This document shows, piece after piece, positions 1-7,051 of a DNA stretch of 8,207 nucleotides. Both the position numbers and the translations under genes were made by a program. The DNA comes from Egerieenecus sp048201975 (GTDB lineage: Bacteria > Bacillota > Clostridia > Christensenellales > Aristaeellaceae): contig DBFBGQ010000062.1 of NCBI GenBank assembly GCA_048201975.1, positions 1 to 8,207 on the forward strand. The letters run 5' to 3'. Every line of letters starts with the position of its first letter. Position 1 is the first letter of the stretch. The notes beneath the pieces were generated by a model. The model saw nothing but the letters and a program-made list of their open reading frames with translations. It was not told the DNA's origin and ran no database searches.

Positions 1-163
1 CACTGTGCCGGACTGCCATACACTCATGATACTTCTGTCTTATTCAGTCAAGGTCGGGTCGTATTTGCTTCGCAAATCTCCACCCTTCCCTTGACTTCCT
101 CGCTGCGCTTTGGGTGTAACCTATGTTTGACACTCTTACAGTTCGGTACGGCCGCGGTGGCCC
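1..163. repeat. Non-coding structured region upstream of asnS with nested inverted repeats
   Basis: I find no credible gene here. The stretch contains an outer inverted repeat, AGTCAAGG (46-53) with CCTTGACT (89-96). It encloses a perfect hairpin, ATTTGC (63-68) with GCAAAT (72-77) and a 3-base loop TTC. A further pair, CACCC (81-85) with GGGTG (112-116), overlaps the outer arm and could form an alternative fold. No T-run follows any stem, so this is not an ordinary intrinsic terminator on either strand. It could be the end of a dispersed intergenic repeat, a remnant of a mobile element, or the tail of an upstream structured RNA. The repeats are seen directly; the role is unknown. Confidence 0.4.
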
Positions 164-192
164 TTGCTTCTTGTGCGCGGCTGTGCTATCAT
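164..192 (+). promoter_or_regulatory. Putative sigma-A promoter of asnS
   Basis: A -35-like TTGCTT (164-169) is separated by 17 bases from TATCAT (187-192), which matches the -10 consensus at five of six positions. TG at 184-185 makes it an extended -10, which would compensate for the weak -35. Transcription would start near 199 and leave a leader of about 40 bases. That leader is too short for a T-box, so asnS does not look tRNA-responsive here. Confidence 0.5.
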
Positions 193-240
193 ACAGGGGA
201 TGAAATGGCGCAAAGGCGCGCAAGAGGAGCGGAATAGAGC

Positions 241-1611
241 ATGGACGTGATTACCACACGGGAGCTGAAGGAGCGCCTGGAGGCGCTGACGGGACAGGAA
301 GTGCTGCTGCGGGGCTGGATCCGCAACCATCGCAAGCAGAAGAATATGGGCTTTATCGATTTCTTCGACGGCACCTGTTTTAAGAATCCCCAGGTGGTGT
401 ACGATAGCGGCATAGAGAACTATGACCAGGTGAAGGGCTTCCACATCGGCGCGGCCATTGAAGTGCAGGGCAAGGTGGTGCCGGCCTACAAGGACCCCAC
501 CACCCCGGAGATTCAGGCCCAGCGGGTGACGCTCTTGGGCGATTGTCCGGAGGATTATCCCCTGCAGCCCAAGCGGCACACGGTGGAGTACCTGCGGGAG
601 ATCGCTTACCTGCGCCCCAGGACGCGGCTGTTCCAGGCGGTGTTCCGGGTGCGGTCCGTGGCCTCCATGGCCATCCATACCTATTTTCAGGATCGCGGCT
701 ACCTCTATGTGCATACGCCCCTGATCACCGCCAACGACGCGGAGGGCGCGGGCAATACATTCACCGTCACTTCCCTGCCCCCCGAGGAACAGAAGGATCC
801 CACCAAGGATTTCTTCGGCCGGGCCACCTCCCTGGCGGTTACGGGCCAGCTGGAGGCGGAAACCTTCGCCATGGCCTTCTCGAAGGTATATACCTTTGGC
901 CCCACCTTCCGGGCGGAGAACTCCAACACCAAGACCCACGCCGCGGAGTTCTGGATGATTGAGCCGGAGATCGCCTTCTGCGATATTCATCAGCTGATGG
1001 ACATCGAGGAGGATTTCCTGAAGTATCTGGTGAGCACCGTGCTGGAAAAGTGCGGGGACGAGCTGGCCTTCCTGGATCAGTTTACCGGCGGCGGGCTGCT
1101 GGACAAGCTGCGGGGCCTGGCCGCTTCCGGCGCGGCGCGGGTTACCCATGAGGAAGCCATCACCATCCTGCGGGCGGCCAAGGAGCAGTTCCAGTTCGAG
1201 CCCCGGTATGGCGAGGACCTGGCCAAGGAGCATGAGAAATACCTGACCGAGACCTACTTCCACAGCCCCGTGTTCGTCTACGACTGGCCCAAGGATATCA
1301 AGGCCTTTTACATGTATCAGAACGACGATGGCAAAACCGTGGCGGCGGTGGATTTGCTGGTGCCCGGCGCTGGGGAACTCATGGGCGGCTCCCAGCGTGA
1401 AACCCGCTACGATTTGCTGTGCCAGCGGATGGACCAGCTCCACATCTCCAAGGAGCAGATGTACTGGTATGTGAACCTGCGCCGGTTCGGCGGCTGCACC
1501 CACTCCGGCTTCGGCATGGGCTTTGAACGGCTGCTGATTTACCTTACCGGGGTGGACAACATCCGGGATGTGATTCCCTATGCCCGTACGCCCATGAACT
1601 GCGAATTCTGA
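241..1611 (+). CDS. asnS: Asparaginyl-tRNA synthetase (class IIb)
   Basis: This cytoplasmic enzyme activates asparagine with ATP and charges tRNA-Asn. The 456-residue protein is of normal family length. Residues about 20-105 form the N-terminal OB-fold that reads the anticodon (LLRGWIRNHRKQKNMGF near the start). The class II catalytic domain follows: motif 1 around YLYVHTPLIT (154-163), motif 2 with FRAE (223-226) and HAAEFWMIEPE (233-243), and motif 3 GFGMGFERLL (423-432). The HAAEFWMIEPE form of motif 2 favours asparaginyl over aspartyl synthetase. The C-terminus reads RTPMNCEF, where the family usually has RTPG before the last residues, a minor variant. ATG 241 is preceded by AAGAGGAG (222-229). 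It heads a two-gene unit with the dehydrogenase 30 bases downstream. A direct route for Asn-tRNA makes the GatCAB amidotransferase unnecessary for tRNA-Asn in this organism, though that is inference. Confidence 0.96.
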   Translation: MDVITTRELKERLEALTGQEVLLRGWIRNHRKQKNMGFIDFFDGTCFKNPQVVYDSGIENYDQVKGFHIGAAIEVQGKVVPAYKDPTTPEIQAQRVTLLGDCPEDYPLQPKRHTVEYLREIAYLRPRTRLFQAVFRVRSVASMAIHTYFQDRGYLYVHTPLITANDAEGAGNTFTVTSLPPEEQKDPTKDFFGRATSLAVTGQLEAETFAMAFSKVYTFGPTFRAENSNTKTHAAEFWMIEPEIAFCDIHQLMDIEEDFLKYLVSTVLEKCGDELAFLDQFTGGGLLDKLRGLAASGAARVTHEEAITILRAAKEQFQFEPRYGEDLAKEHEKYLTETYFHSPVFVYDWPKDIKAFYMYQNDDGKTVAAVDLLVPGAGELMGGSQRETRYDLLCQRMDQLHISKEQMYWYVNLRRFGGCTHSGFGMGFERLLIYLTGVDNIRDVIPYARTPMNCEF

Positions 1612-1641
1612 TTGCCTCTGCCGGAGAAAGGAAGGCGCGCC

Positions 1642-2598
1642 ATGAAAATCGTGATTCTGGACGGCTATTCCGTCCATGCCCAGGACCTGAACTGGGATTT
1701 GATCCGCCCGCTGGGAGAGCTGACGGTCTATGACCGCACCCCGGCGGATCAGGTAACGGCCCGGATGCAGGGCGCGGAGATCGTGCTCACCAACAAGTGC
1801 CGCATCACCCGGGAAGTGCTGGCAGCCTGTCCCGACCTGCGCTACCTGGGGGAATTGGCTACGGGCTACAACAACATCGACATTGCCGCCGCCAAGGAAC
1901 GGGGCGTGGTGGTGACCAACATTCCCGGATACAGCACCGTATCCGTGGTGCAGCACGTGTTCGCGCTGCTGCTCTATGCCATGAGCCATGTGGCGGAGCT
2001 GAACCAAAGCGTTCACGCCGGGGACTGGGTCAACTGCCCGGACTTCACCTATCAAATCACGCCCCTGCAGGAGCTCTACGGCCGGACCCTGGGCATTGTG
2101 GGCTTTGGACAGATTGGGCAGCGGGTCGCCCGGGCGGCGTTGGCCTTCGGCATGGAGGTGGTCTATACCTGCCCCCACCGCAAGGAGGCCCTGGAGGAGG
2201 AGCACATCCGCTACCTGCCCCTGGAGGAGCTGCTGGCCGTGGCGGACGTGGTGACGCTCCATTGCCCGCAAAACGCGGAAACCACCGGCCTGCTCAACGC
2301 TCAGCGCATCGCCGGGATGAAGCCGGGCGCCATTGTGATCAACACGGCCCGGGGCGGCGTGGTGGTAGCCCAGGCTGTGGCCGACGCCCTGCGCACGGGT
2401 CAGCTGGGGTGGTATCTGGCGGATGTGATGGAGCAGGAGCCTCCCAAGGCGGAGGAGCCGCTGCTCTCCGCGCCCCACTGCGTGCTCACGCCCCATGTGG
2501 CCTGGGCGCCCAGGGAAGCGCGGCTGCGCCTGATGGCCATTGCCTATGAGAACATCAAAGGGTATCTGGCGGGGAACGCGCCGCATCGCGTGGCGTGA
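1642..2598 (+). CDS. D-isomer-specific 2-hydroxyacid dehydrogenase, glycerate (hydroxypyruvate reductase)-like
   Basis: A predicted NAD(P)H-dependent oxidoreductase that interconverts a 2-oxoacid and a D-2-hydroxyacid. The closest flavour I recognise is glycerate dehydrogenase/hydroxypyruvate reductase (HprA type), from the N-terminus MKIVILDGYS, the LATGYNNID motif (72-80) and the NIPGYSTVSVVQH stretch (93-105). The Rossmann nucleotide fold has GFGQIG (154-159). Catalytic residues expected in the family are present: Arg237 in NTARGG, Glu266 in EQEPP and His285 in TPHVAWAP. The length, 318 residues, is typical. ATG 1642 is chosen over a possible TTG at 1612 because GGAGAAAGGAAGG lies just before it and the family N-terminus begins there. 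It sits 30 bases after asnS and ends before a terminator, so it is probably cotranscribed with asnS. The true substrate cannot be read from sequence; other 2-oxoacids are possible. Confidence 0.88.
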   Translation: MKIVILDGYSVHAQDLNWDLIRPLGELTVYDRTPADQVTARMQGAEIVLTNKCRITREVLAACPDLRYLGELATGYNNIDIAAAKERGVVVTNIPGYSTVSVVQHVFALLLYAMSHVAELNQSVHAGDWVNCPDFTYQITPLQELYGRTLGIVGFGQIGQRVARAALAFGMEVVYTCPHRKEALEEEHIRYLPLEELLAVADVVTLHCPQNAETTGLLNAQRIAGMKPGAIVINTARGGVVVAQAVADALRTGQLGWYLADVMEQEPPKAEEPLLSAPHCVLTPHVAWAPREARLRLMAIAYENIKGYLAGNAPHRVA

Positions 2599-2616
2599 GG
2601 CTTCGGAAAATCTGAG

Positions 2617-2644
2617 GCACCGGCGCATGGCCGGTGCTTTTTTT
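2617..2644 (+). terminator. Rho-independent terminator of the asnS-dehydrogenase unit
   Basis: A perfect 8-base-pair GC-rich stem, GCACCGGC (2617-2624) with GCCGGTGC (2630-2637), has a 5-base loop and is followed directly by seven T residues (2638-2644). It lies 18 bases after the dehydrogenase stop and separates this unit from the dapF operon. Confidence 0.93.
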
Positions 2645-2686
2645 GCGCTGTGAGCGCGGAAAAGCGCGCCCTCCCTGAATTTTCTG

Positions 2687-2715
2687 TGGACGATTTCCGA
2701 AAAACAGTTTATAAT
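2687..2715 (+). promoter_or_regulatory. Sigma-A promoter of the dapF-dapL-purA-amidohydrolase operon
   Basis: A perfect -10 TATAAT (2710-2715) lies 17 bases downstream of TGGACG (2687-2692), which matches the -35 consensus at four of six positions. The start point would be near 2722, leaving a leader of about 20 bases that holds the dapF ribosome binding site. The site falls between the preceding terminator and dapF, in a locally AT-richer patch. I see no operator or riboswitch in so short a leader. Confidence 0.75.
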
Positions 2716-2742
2716 AGCTTATTGTGGGGAGGGAGCAGGAGC

Positions 2743-3576
2743 ATGCGATTTACCAAGATGCAGGGAATCGGCAACGACTATATTTATGTGAACTGCTTTG
2801 AGGAAACCGTGCGGGAACCCGAGCGCTTGGCGGTGGAGATGAGCCGGGCGCATTATGGCGTGGGGGCGGATGGGCTGGTGCTGATCGGCCCCAGCGACGT
2901 GGCGGATTTCGCCATGCGCATTTTCAACAGCGACGGCAGCGAGTCCGAAATGTGCGGCAACGCCTGCCGCTGCATCGGCAAGTATGTTTATGAGCGTGGA
3001 CTGACCAACAAGGATCGGGTGACGCTGATGACTCAGGCGGGGCTGAAGGAGCTGGAGCTGCGGACTCGCGCCGGGGTTGTGGAAACCGTGCGGGTGGACA
3101 TGGGGGGACCGGAGCTGGATCCGCGGCATATCCCCGTGCGGCTACCCGGCGAGGTGGTGCTGAATTATCCGCTGACGGTGGGGGGCATCAATTGGCGCAT
3201 CCATTGCGTATCCATGGGCAATCCTCACTGCGTGGTGTTTGTGGACGAACCCGACGCCCTGGAGCTGACGCTACTGGGCCCGCTGATGGAGCATGAGGCC
3301 GTGTTCCCCAACCGCACCAACGTGGAGTTTGCCAAGGTGGTCCGGCGGGATCACATCCGCATGCGGGTATGGGAGCGCGGGGCGGGGGAGACGCTGGCCT
3401 GCGGCACTGGCGCCTGCGCCACGCTGGTGGCGGCAGTGCTCACTGGACGCGCCGACAGGAAGGCTACCCTGGAACTTACCGGCGGCCGCCTGGAGGTGGA
3501 GTGGTCCCCCGAGGACAACCATGTATATCAAACCGGCCCCGCCGCCTTCGTCTTTGACGGCGTGTGGCCGGATTGA
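2743..3576 (+). CDS. dapF: Diaminopimelate epimerase
   Basis: DapF is a PLP-independent epimerase that converts LL-2,6-diaminopimelate to the meso form, the precursor of lysine and the usual cross-linking residue of peptidoglycan. The 277-residue length is normal. Both catalytic cysteines of the two-base mechanism are visible: Cys71 in EMCGNAC and Cys220 in ACGTGAC. Other family hallmarks are GIGNDYI near the N-terminus (8-14), FNSDGSESEMCGNA, MGNPHCVVFV (158-167) and the GAGET segment before Cys220. ATG 2743 is preferred to the GTG at 2650 because the first 31 codons of the longer frame overlap the promoter, the GGGGAGGGAG ribosome binding site starts at 2726, and MRFTKMQGIGND is the family start. 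dapL follows after 23 bases and supplies this enzyme's substrate. Confidence 0.97.
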   Translation: MRFTKMQGIGNDYIYVNCFEETVREPERLAVEMSRAHYGVGADGLVLIGPSDVADFAMRIFNSDGSESEMCGNACRCIGKYVYERGLTNKDRVTLMTQAGLKELELRTRAGVVETVRVDMGGPELDPRHIPVRLPGEVVLNYPLTVGGINWRIHCVSMGNPHCVVFVDEPDALELTLLGPLMEHEAVFPNRTNVEFAKVVRRDHIRMRVWERGAGETLACGTGACATLVAAVLTGRADRKATLELTGGRLEVEWSPEDNHVYQTGPAAFVFDGVWPD

Positions 3577-3583
3577 GGAACAT

Positions 3584-3593
3584 AGAGGAGGAA
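3584..3593 (+). promoter_or_regulatory. Ribosome binding site fixing the TTG start of dapL
   Basis: AGAGGAGGAA is a near-perfect Shine-Dalgarno sequence. It lies six bases before TTG 3600 and has no correctly spaced ATG or GTG, so it decides the start of dapL in favour of TTG. Confidence 0.8.
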
Positions 3594-3599
3594 GCTGTT

Positions 3600-4829
3600 T
3601 TGCTGCGCGTCAACGACAACTTTCAAAAGCTGCCCGGGTCCTATCTTTTTGCGGAGGTGGCCCGGCGTGTGAAGGTCTACCAGGAGGCGCACCCGGAGCG
3701 GGAGATCATTCGCCTGGGCATTGGCGACGTGACTAAGCCGCTGGTGCCCGCAGTGATTGAGGCCATGCATCGGGCCGTGGAGGAGATGGGTCACGAGGAG
3801 ACCTTCCATGGCTACGGGCCGGACTTTGGCTATGATTTTCTGATCAACGCCATCCGCCAGGGGGACTACGCTGCCCGTGGGGTGGAGGTGGCCTATGACG
3901 AGGTATTCATTTCCGACGGGGCCAAGTGCGACGTGGGCAACATTCAGGAGCTTTTCAGCCCGGATGCGGTCATCGCCGTGACGGATCCGGTCTATCCGGT
4001 GTATGTGGATTCCAATGCCATGGCCGGCCGGGCGGGGGACTATGTGGGCGACCGCTGGAGCCGGCTGGTCTATCTGCCCTGCAATGCGGAAAACGGTTTT
4101 GTGCCGCCCCTGCCCACCCAGCCGGTGGATGTGGTGTATCTGTGCTACCCCAACAATCCCACCGGCACCGTGCTCACCAAGGCCCAGCTGAAGGTCTTCG
4201 TGGACTGGGCCCGAGAAAACGGCGCCATCATCATCTACGATGCGGCCTATCGCGCCTATGTCACCAACCCGGAGATCCCCCTGAGCATCTATGAGGTGGA
4301 GGGCGCCCGGGAGGTGGCCGTCGAGTGCAATTCCTTCAGCAAAACCGCGGGCTTCACCGGTACCCGCTGCGCCTATACGGTGATTCCGCATCAGGTGTGC
4401 GGCGTGGACGCCAAGGGCGAGAAGGTCAGCCTCAACAGCATGTGGAAGCGCCGCATGGCCACCAAGTTCAACGGCGTCAGCTATCCGGTGCAGCGGGGGG
4501 CGGCGGCAGTCTACACCCCGGAGGGACAGGCGCAGATCAAAGCGGTGATCGCCGGCTATATGGAAAACGCCCGCATTATTCGGGAAAGCCTGCAGGCCAG
4601 GGGCTTCGACGTTTACGGAGGCACGGACGCGCCTTACATCTGGCTGAAAACGCCGGGAGATATGGACAGCTGGACATTCTTTGACAAGCTGCTGGCGGAG
4701 TGCAACATCGTGGGCACCCCGGGCGCAGGCTTCGGACCCAGCGGCGAGGGATACTTCCGCCTGACGGCCTTCAATACCCGGGAGAAGACGCTGCAGGCCA
4801 TGGAACGGGTCAAAAACTGGCAGATCTGA
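3600..4829 (+). CDS. dapL: LL-diaminopimelate aminotransferase
   Basis: DapL is a class I/II PLP aminotransferase that turns tetrahydrodipicolinate into LL-diaminopimelate in one glutamate-dependent step, bypassing the acylated DapD/DapC/DapE intermediates. The 409-residue protein matches the family length. It begins LRVNDNFQKLPGSYLF, the DapL N-terminal signature, followed by GIGDVTKPL (40-48). The PLP-binding lysine is Lys248 in SFSKTAGFTGTR. The cofactor ring is expected to contact Asp214 and Tyr217 in the IYDAAYRAY segment. CYPNNPTGT (182-190) is the usual fold I motif. The start is TTG 3600: upstream codons in the same frame overlap the dapF end and ribosome binding site and do not resemble the family. 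The gene directly follows dapF, so the last two steps of the pathway are made together. A general aspartate-type aminotransferase is the alternative, but the N-terminus and dapF linkage argue against it. Confidence 0.95.
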   Translation: MLRVNDNFQKLPGSYLFAEVARRVKVYQEAHPEREIIRLGIGDVTKPLVPAVIEAMHRAVEEMGHEETFHGYGPDFGYDFLINAIRQGDYAARGVEVAYDEVFISDGAKCDVGNIQELFSPDAVIAVTDPVYPVYVDSNAMAGRAGDYVGDRWSRLVYLPCNAENGFVPPLPTQPVDVVYLCYPNNPTGTVLTKAQLKVFVDWARENGAIIIYDAAYRAYVTNPEIPLSIYEVEGAREVAVECNSFSKTAGFTGTRCAYTVIPHQVCGVDAKGEKVSLNSMWKRRMATKFNGVSYPVQRGAAAVYTPEGQAQIKAVIAGYMENARIIRESLQARGFDVYGGTDAPYIWLKTPGDMDSWTFFDKLLAECNIVGTPGAGFGPSGEGYFRLTAFNTREKTLQAMERVKNWQI

Positions 4830-4830
4830 C

Positions 4831-4861
4831 CGCGCGATCAGCGCATGGCGCCGGACGCGCG
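4831..4861 (+). other. Large imperfect hairpin between dapL and purA
   Basis: Starting two bases after the dapL stop, CGCGCG (4831-4836) can pair with CGCGCG (4856-4861), and GCGC (4841-4844) with GCGC (4848-4851) around an ATG loop. The four-base stretches between them are partly pairable, giving about 12 pairs with two mismatches. AT-rich TAAAATAC follows rather than a T-run. It could be a weak or Rho-assisted terminator, an mRNA-stability element or a partial attenuator separating the dap genes from purA. TAAAAT (4862-4867) resembles a -10 box but has no good -35, so I do not call a promoter. Confidence 0.4.
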
Positions 4862-4923
4862 TAAAATACAGTCATGTTCCTGCTGCCTGCGTGCGGCGGG
4901 ATGGACGCGATACGGAGGAGCAT

Positions 4924-6198
4924 ATGGTACATACCATCGTGGGCGCCAACTGGGGCGACGAGGGCAAGGGCAAGGTCACCGACCTGTTGGCGGAGAAGAG
5001 CGACATCGTGGTGCGCTTTCAGGGCGGCGCCAACGCCGGGCACACCATCATCAACGAATACGGCAAGTTTGCGCTGCATCTGCTGCCCTCCGGGGTGTTT
5101 CATCCTCACATTGTGAACATCATCGGGCCGGGCGTGGCGCTGAACATTGAGGCCCTGCTCAGCGAACTGGAAAGCGTGACCTCCCGGGGCGTCCCCATGC
5201 CCAAACTGCTGATCAGCGATCGGGCGCAGGTGATGATGCCCTACCACGTGGACTTTGACAAGTATGAGGAGGAGCGGCTGGGCAAGCAGTCCTTCGGCTC
5301 CACCAAGTCGGGCATCGCGCCCTTTTACAGCGACAAGTTTGCCAAAGTGGGCATCCAGGTGTGCCAGCTCTATGACGAGGAGATGCTCCGGGAGCGGTTG
5401 AAAATCGCCCTGGTGAAGAAAAACGCGCTGCTGGAGGGGCTGTATCACAAGCCGCCCATCGACCTGGAGCAGCTGATCAGCAAGCTCAAGGAGCTGGCGG
5501 AAAAGATTCGTCCCATGGTGTGCGACACCACCCTGTATCTGCACAAGGCGAACAAGGAAGGCAAGCTGATTCTGCTGGAGGGTCAGCTGGGCTCCCTGCG
5601 GGATCCGGATCATGGCATTTATCCCTATACCACCTCCTCCTCTCCCCTGGCGGGTTACGGTTGCGTGGGCGCGGGCGTTTCTCCCCGGGACATGACGGAT
5701 ATCTACTGCGTGACCAAGGCGTATTCCAGCGCCGTGGGCGCGGGTCCCTTTGTGGTGCGTCTCACCGGCCCCGAGGGGGATGAGCTGCGCCGCCGGGGCG
5801 GCGACGCAGGCGAGTTTGGCGCCACCACCGGCCGGGCCCGGGATGTGGGCTGGTTTGACTGCGTGGCGTCCCGCTACGGGGTGATGGTCCAGGGGGCCAC
5901 CGAAGTGGTGCTCACCAACCTGGACGTGCTGGGCTACCTGGACGAGATTCCCGTGTGCGTGGCCTACGAGGTGGACGGCCAGCAGATCACCGATTTCCCG
6001 GACACGCCTCGCCTCATGCGCTGCAAGCCCGTGTATGACAAGCTGCCGGGCTGGAAGTGCGATATCCGCGGCATCCGCAACTATGCAGAGCTGCCGGAAA
6101 ACTGCCGCAAGTATGTGGAGTTTATCGAGGCGCAGGTAGGCGCGCCCATTCACATGGTCTCCAACGGTCCTCGCCGGGAGGATATCCTCTACCGCTGA
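4924..6198 (+). CDS. purA: Adenylosuccinate synthetase, divergent subclass
   Basis: PurA catalyses the GTP-dependent joining of aspartate to IMP, the first committed step to AMP, in the cytoplasm. The 424-residue length fits the family. The N-terminal loop ANWGDEGKGK (8-17) carries catalytic Asp12, and His40 in NAGHT is the second catalytic residue. TTGRARDVGW (301-310) is the aspartate-binding loop. Two central motifs depart from the classical enzyme: STKSGIAPFYSDK (126-138) replaces the usual TTGRGIGPAYxDK, and EGQLGSLRDPDHG (219-231) replaces EGAQGxxLDxDHG. I recall similar versions in clostridial proteins, so this is probably a real subclass, not damage. ATG 4924 follows GGAGG at 4914-4918; the earlier in-frame start at 4891 adds residues the family lacks. 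It is separated from dapL by 94 bases including a hairpin, and is followed 35 bases later by the amidohydrolase. Confidence 0.93.
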   Translation: MVHTIVGANWGDEGKGKVTDLLAEKSDIVVRFQGGANAGHTIINEYGKFALHLLPSGVFHPHIVNIIGPGVALNIEALLSELESVTSRGVPMPKLLISDRAQVMMPYHVDFDKYEEERLGKQSFGSTKSGIAPFYSDKFAKVGIQVCQLYDEEMLRERLKIALVKKNALLEGLYHKPPIDLEQLISKLKELAEKIRPMVCDTTLYLHKANKEGKLILLEGQLGSLRDPDHGIYPYTTSSSPLAGYGCVGAGVSPRDMTDIYCVTKAYSSAVGAGPFVVRLTGPEGDELRRRGGDAGEFGATTGRARDVGWFDCVASRYGVMVQGATEVVLTNLDVLGYLDEIPVCVAYEVDGQQITDFPDTPRLMRCKPVYDKLPGWKCDIRGIRNYAELPENCRKYVEFIEAQVGAPIHMVSNGPRREDILYR

Positions 6199-6233
6199 GC
6201 CCCGGCGCGCCCATTACAAAAGGATGTGAACGC

Positions 6234-7031
6234 ATGACCATCATTGATACCCATGCCCATATTTATCCCGATGCCATCGCCCTGAAAGCCGCGGCGTCCA
6301 TCGGCAGGTTTTATGATATTCCCATGGACCTGGACGGCACGGTGGATACGCTGCTGCGCCATGGGGACGCGGCGGGGATTCAGCGCTTCCTGGTGCAGTC
6401 GGTGGCGGTGACCTGGGAGCGGGCCCATTCCATCAATGATTTCATTGCCCGCAGCGTGGCGGAGCATGCCGACCGCTTTGTGGGCTTTGGGGCCATGCAC
6501 CCGGACCATCCCGAAATGGAGAAGGAACTGGACCGCATTCTGTCCTTGGGGTTAAAGGGCGTGAAGCTGCATCCGGATTTCCAGCACTTTTGCCTGGACG
6601 ACCCCAACGCGGTGAAGCTGTTCGAGGCCATGGCCGAGCGAAATCTGGCGCTGCTGGTGCATACAGGCGACAAGCGCTACCCCTACAGCCAGCCGGAGCG
6701 CATGGCTCGGGCGCTGGACCGGGTGCCCCGGCTGCGGGCCATCTGCGCCCACTTGGGCGGCTGGTCCGTGTGGAGCGATGCCTGGAAGATTCTCGCCGGC
6801 CGCGGCAACGTCTGGGTGGATACCTCCTCCAGCCTGTATGCCCTGCCGCCGGAGGAGGCCGTGAAGGTAATCCACCGTTACGGTGCCTCCCAGGTGTTCT
6901 TTGGCACGGATTATCCCATGTGGAAGCCGGAGGAGGAAGTGAAGCGCTTCCAGGCGCTGCCCCTGACCCAGCGGGAACGGGAAATGATTCTCCACGAGAA
7001 CTTTGAGCATTTCCTGGCCCAGGGCGTATAA
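6234..7031 (+). CDS. Amidohydrolase-family metal-dependent hydrolase (TIM barrel, amidohydrolase 2 type)
   Basis: A 265-residue protein with the metal-site pattern of small TIM-barrel amidohydrolases related to the ACMSD/amidohydrolase 2 group. Visible are His7 and His9 in DTHAHIYPD, Lys111 and His113 in GVKLHPDFQ, His143 in LLVHTGD, His173 in CAHLGG and Asp226 in GTDYPMW. These would hold one or two divalent metal ions and activate water. No signal peptide is seen, so it is probably cytoplasmic. The substrate is unknown: members of this group include decarboxylases and hydrolases, and the neighbours do not settle it. ATG 6234 is chosen because MTIIDTHAHIYPD is a typical family start and AAAAGGAT (6218-6225 region) precedes it; the longer frame upstream lies inside purA. 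It is probably the last gene of the operon. No terminator follows its TAA, and the DNA becomes AT-rich within a few tens of bases. Confidence 0.85.
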   Translation: MTIIDTHAHIYPDAIALKAAASIGRFYDIPMDLDGTVDTLLRHGDAAGIQRFLVQSVAVTWERAHSINDFIARSVAEHADRFVGFGAMHPDHPEMEKELDRILSLGLKGVKLHPDFQHFCLDDPNAVKLFEAMAERNLALLVHTGDKRYPYSQPERMARALDRVPRLRAICAHLGGWSVWSDAWKILAGRGNVWVDTSSSLYALPPEEAVKVIHRYGASQVFFGTDYPMWKPEEEVKRFQALPLTQREREMILHENFEHFLAQGV

Positions 7032-7051
7032 GGTTTCCGTTGGCGTCCTAG

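Noticed and set aside
127..132. A perfect -35 hexamer TTGACA upstream of asnS.
   Set aside because: No -10-like sequence lies 15-19 bases downstream; that stretch is GC-rich. The 164-192 pair is a better promoter.
193..240. T-box or other riboswitch in the asnS leader.
   Set aside because: The leader is only about 40 bases, with no specifier loop, T-box sequence or terminator/antiterminator pair.
136..2628. An 830-codon open frame on the - strand opposite asnS and the dehydrogenase.
   Set aside because: It is a shadow frame caused by GC-rich codon use. Its translation is rich in His, Gly, Gln and Leu with no recognisable domain, while the + strand encodes two clear enzymes with correct motifs.
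4862..4867. TAAAAT as the -10 of a separate purA promoter.
   Set aside because: The expected -35 positions read CAGCGC or similar, with no meaningful match and no TG extension.
4810..6153. A 447-codon open frame on the - strand opposite purA.
   Set aside because: It is another compositional shadow, with a low-complexity His/Gly/Leu-rich translation, and purA on the + strand is unambiguous.
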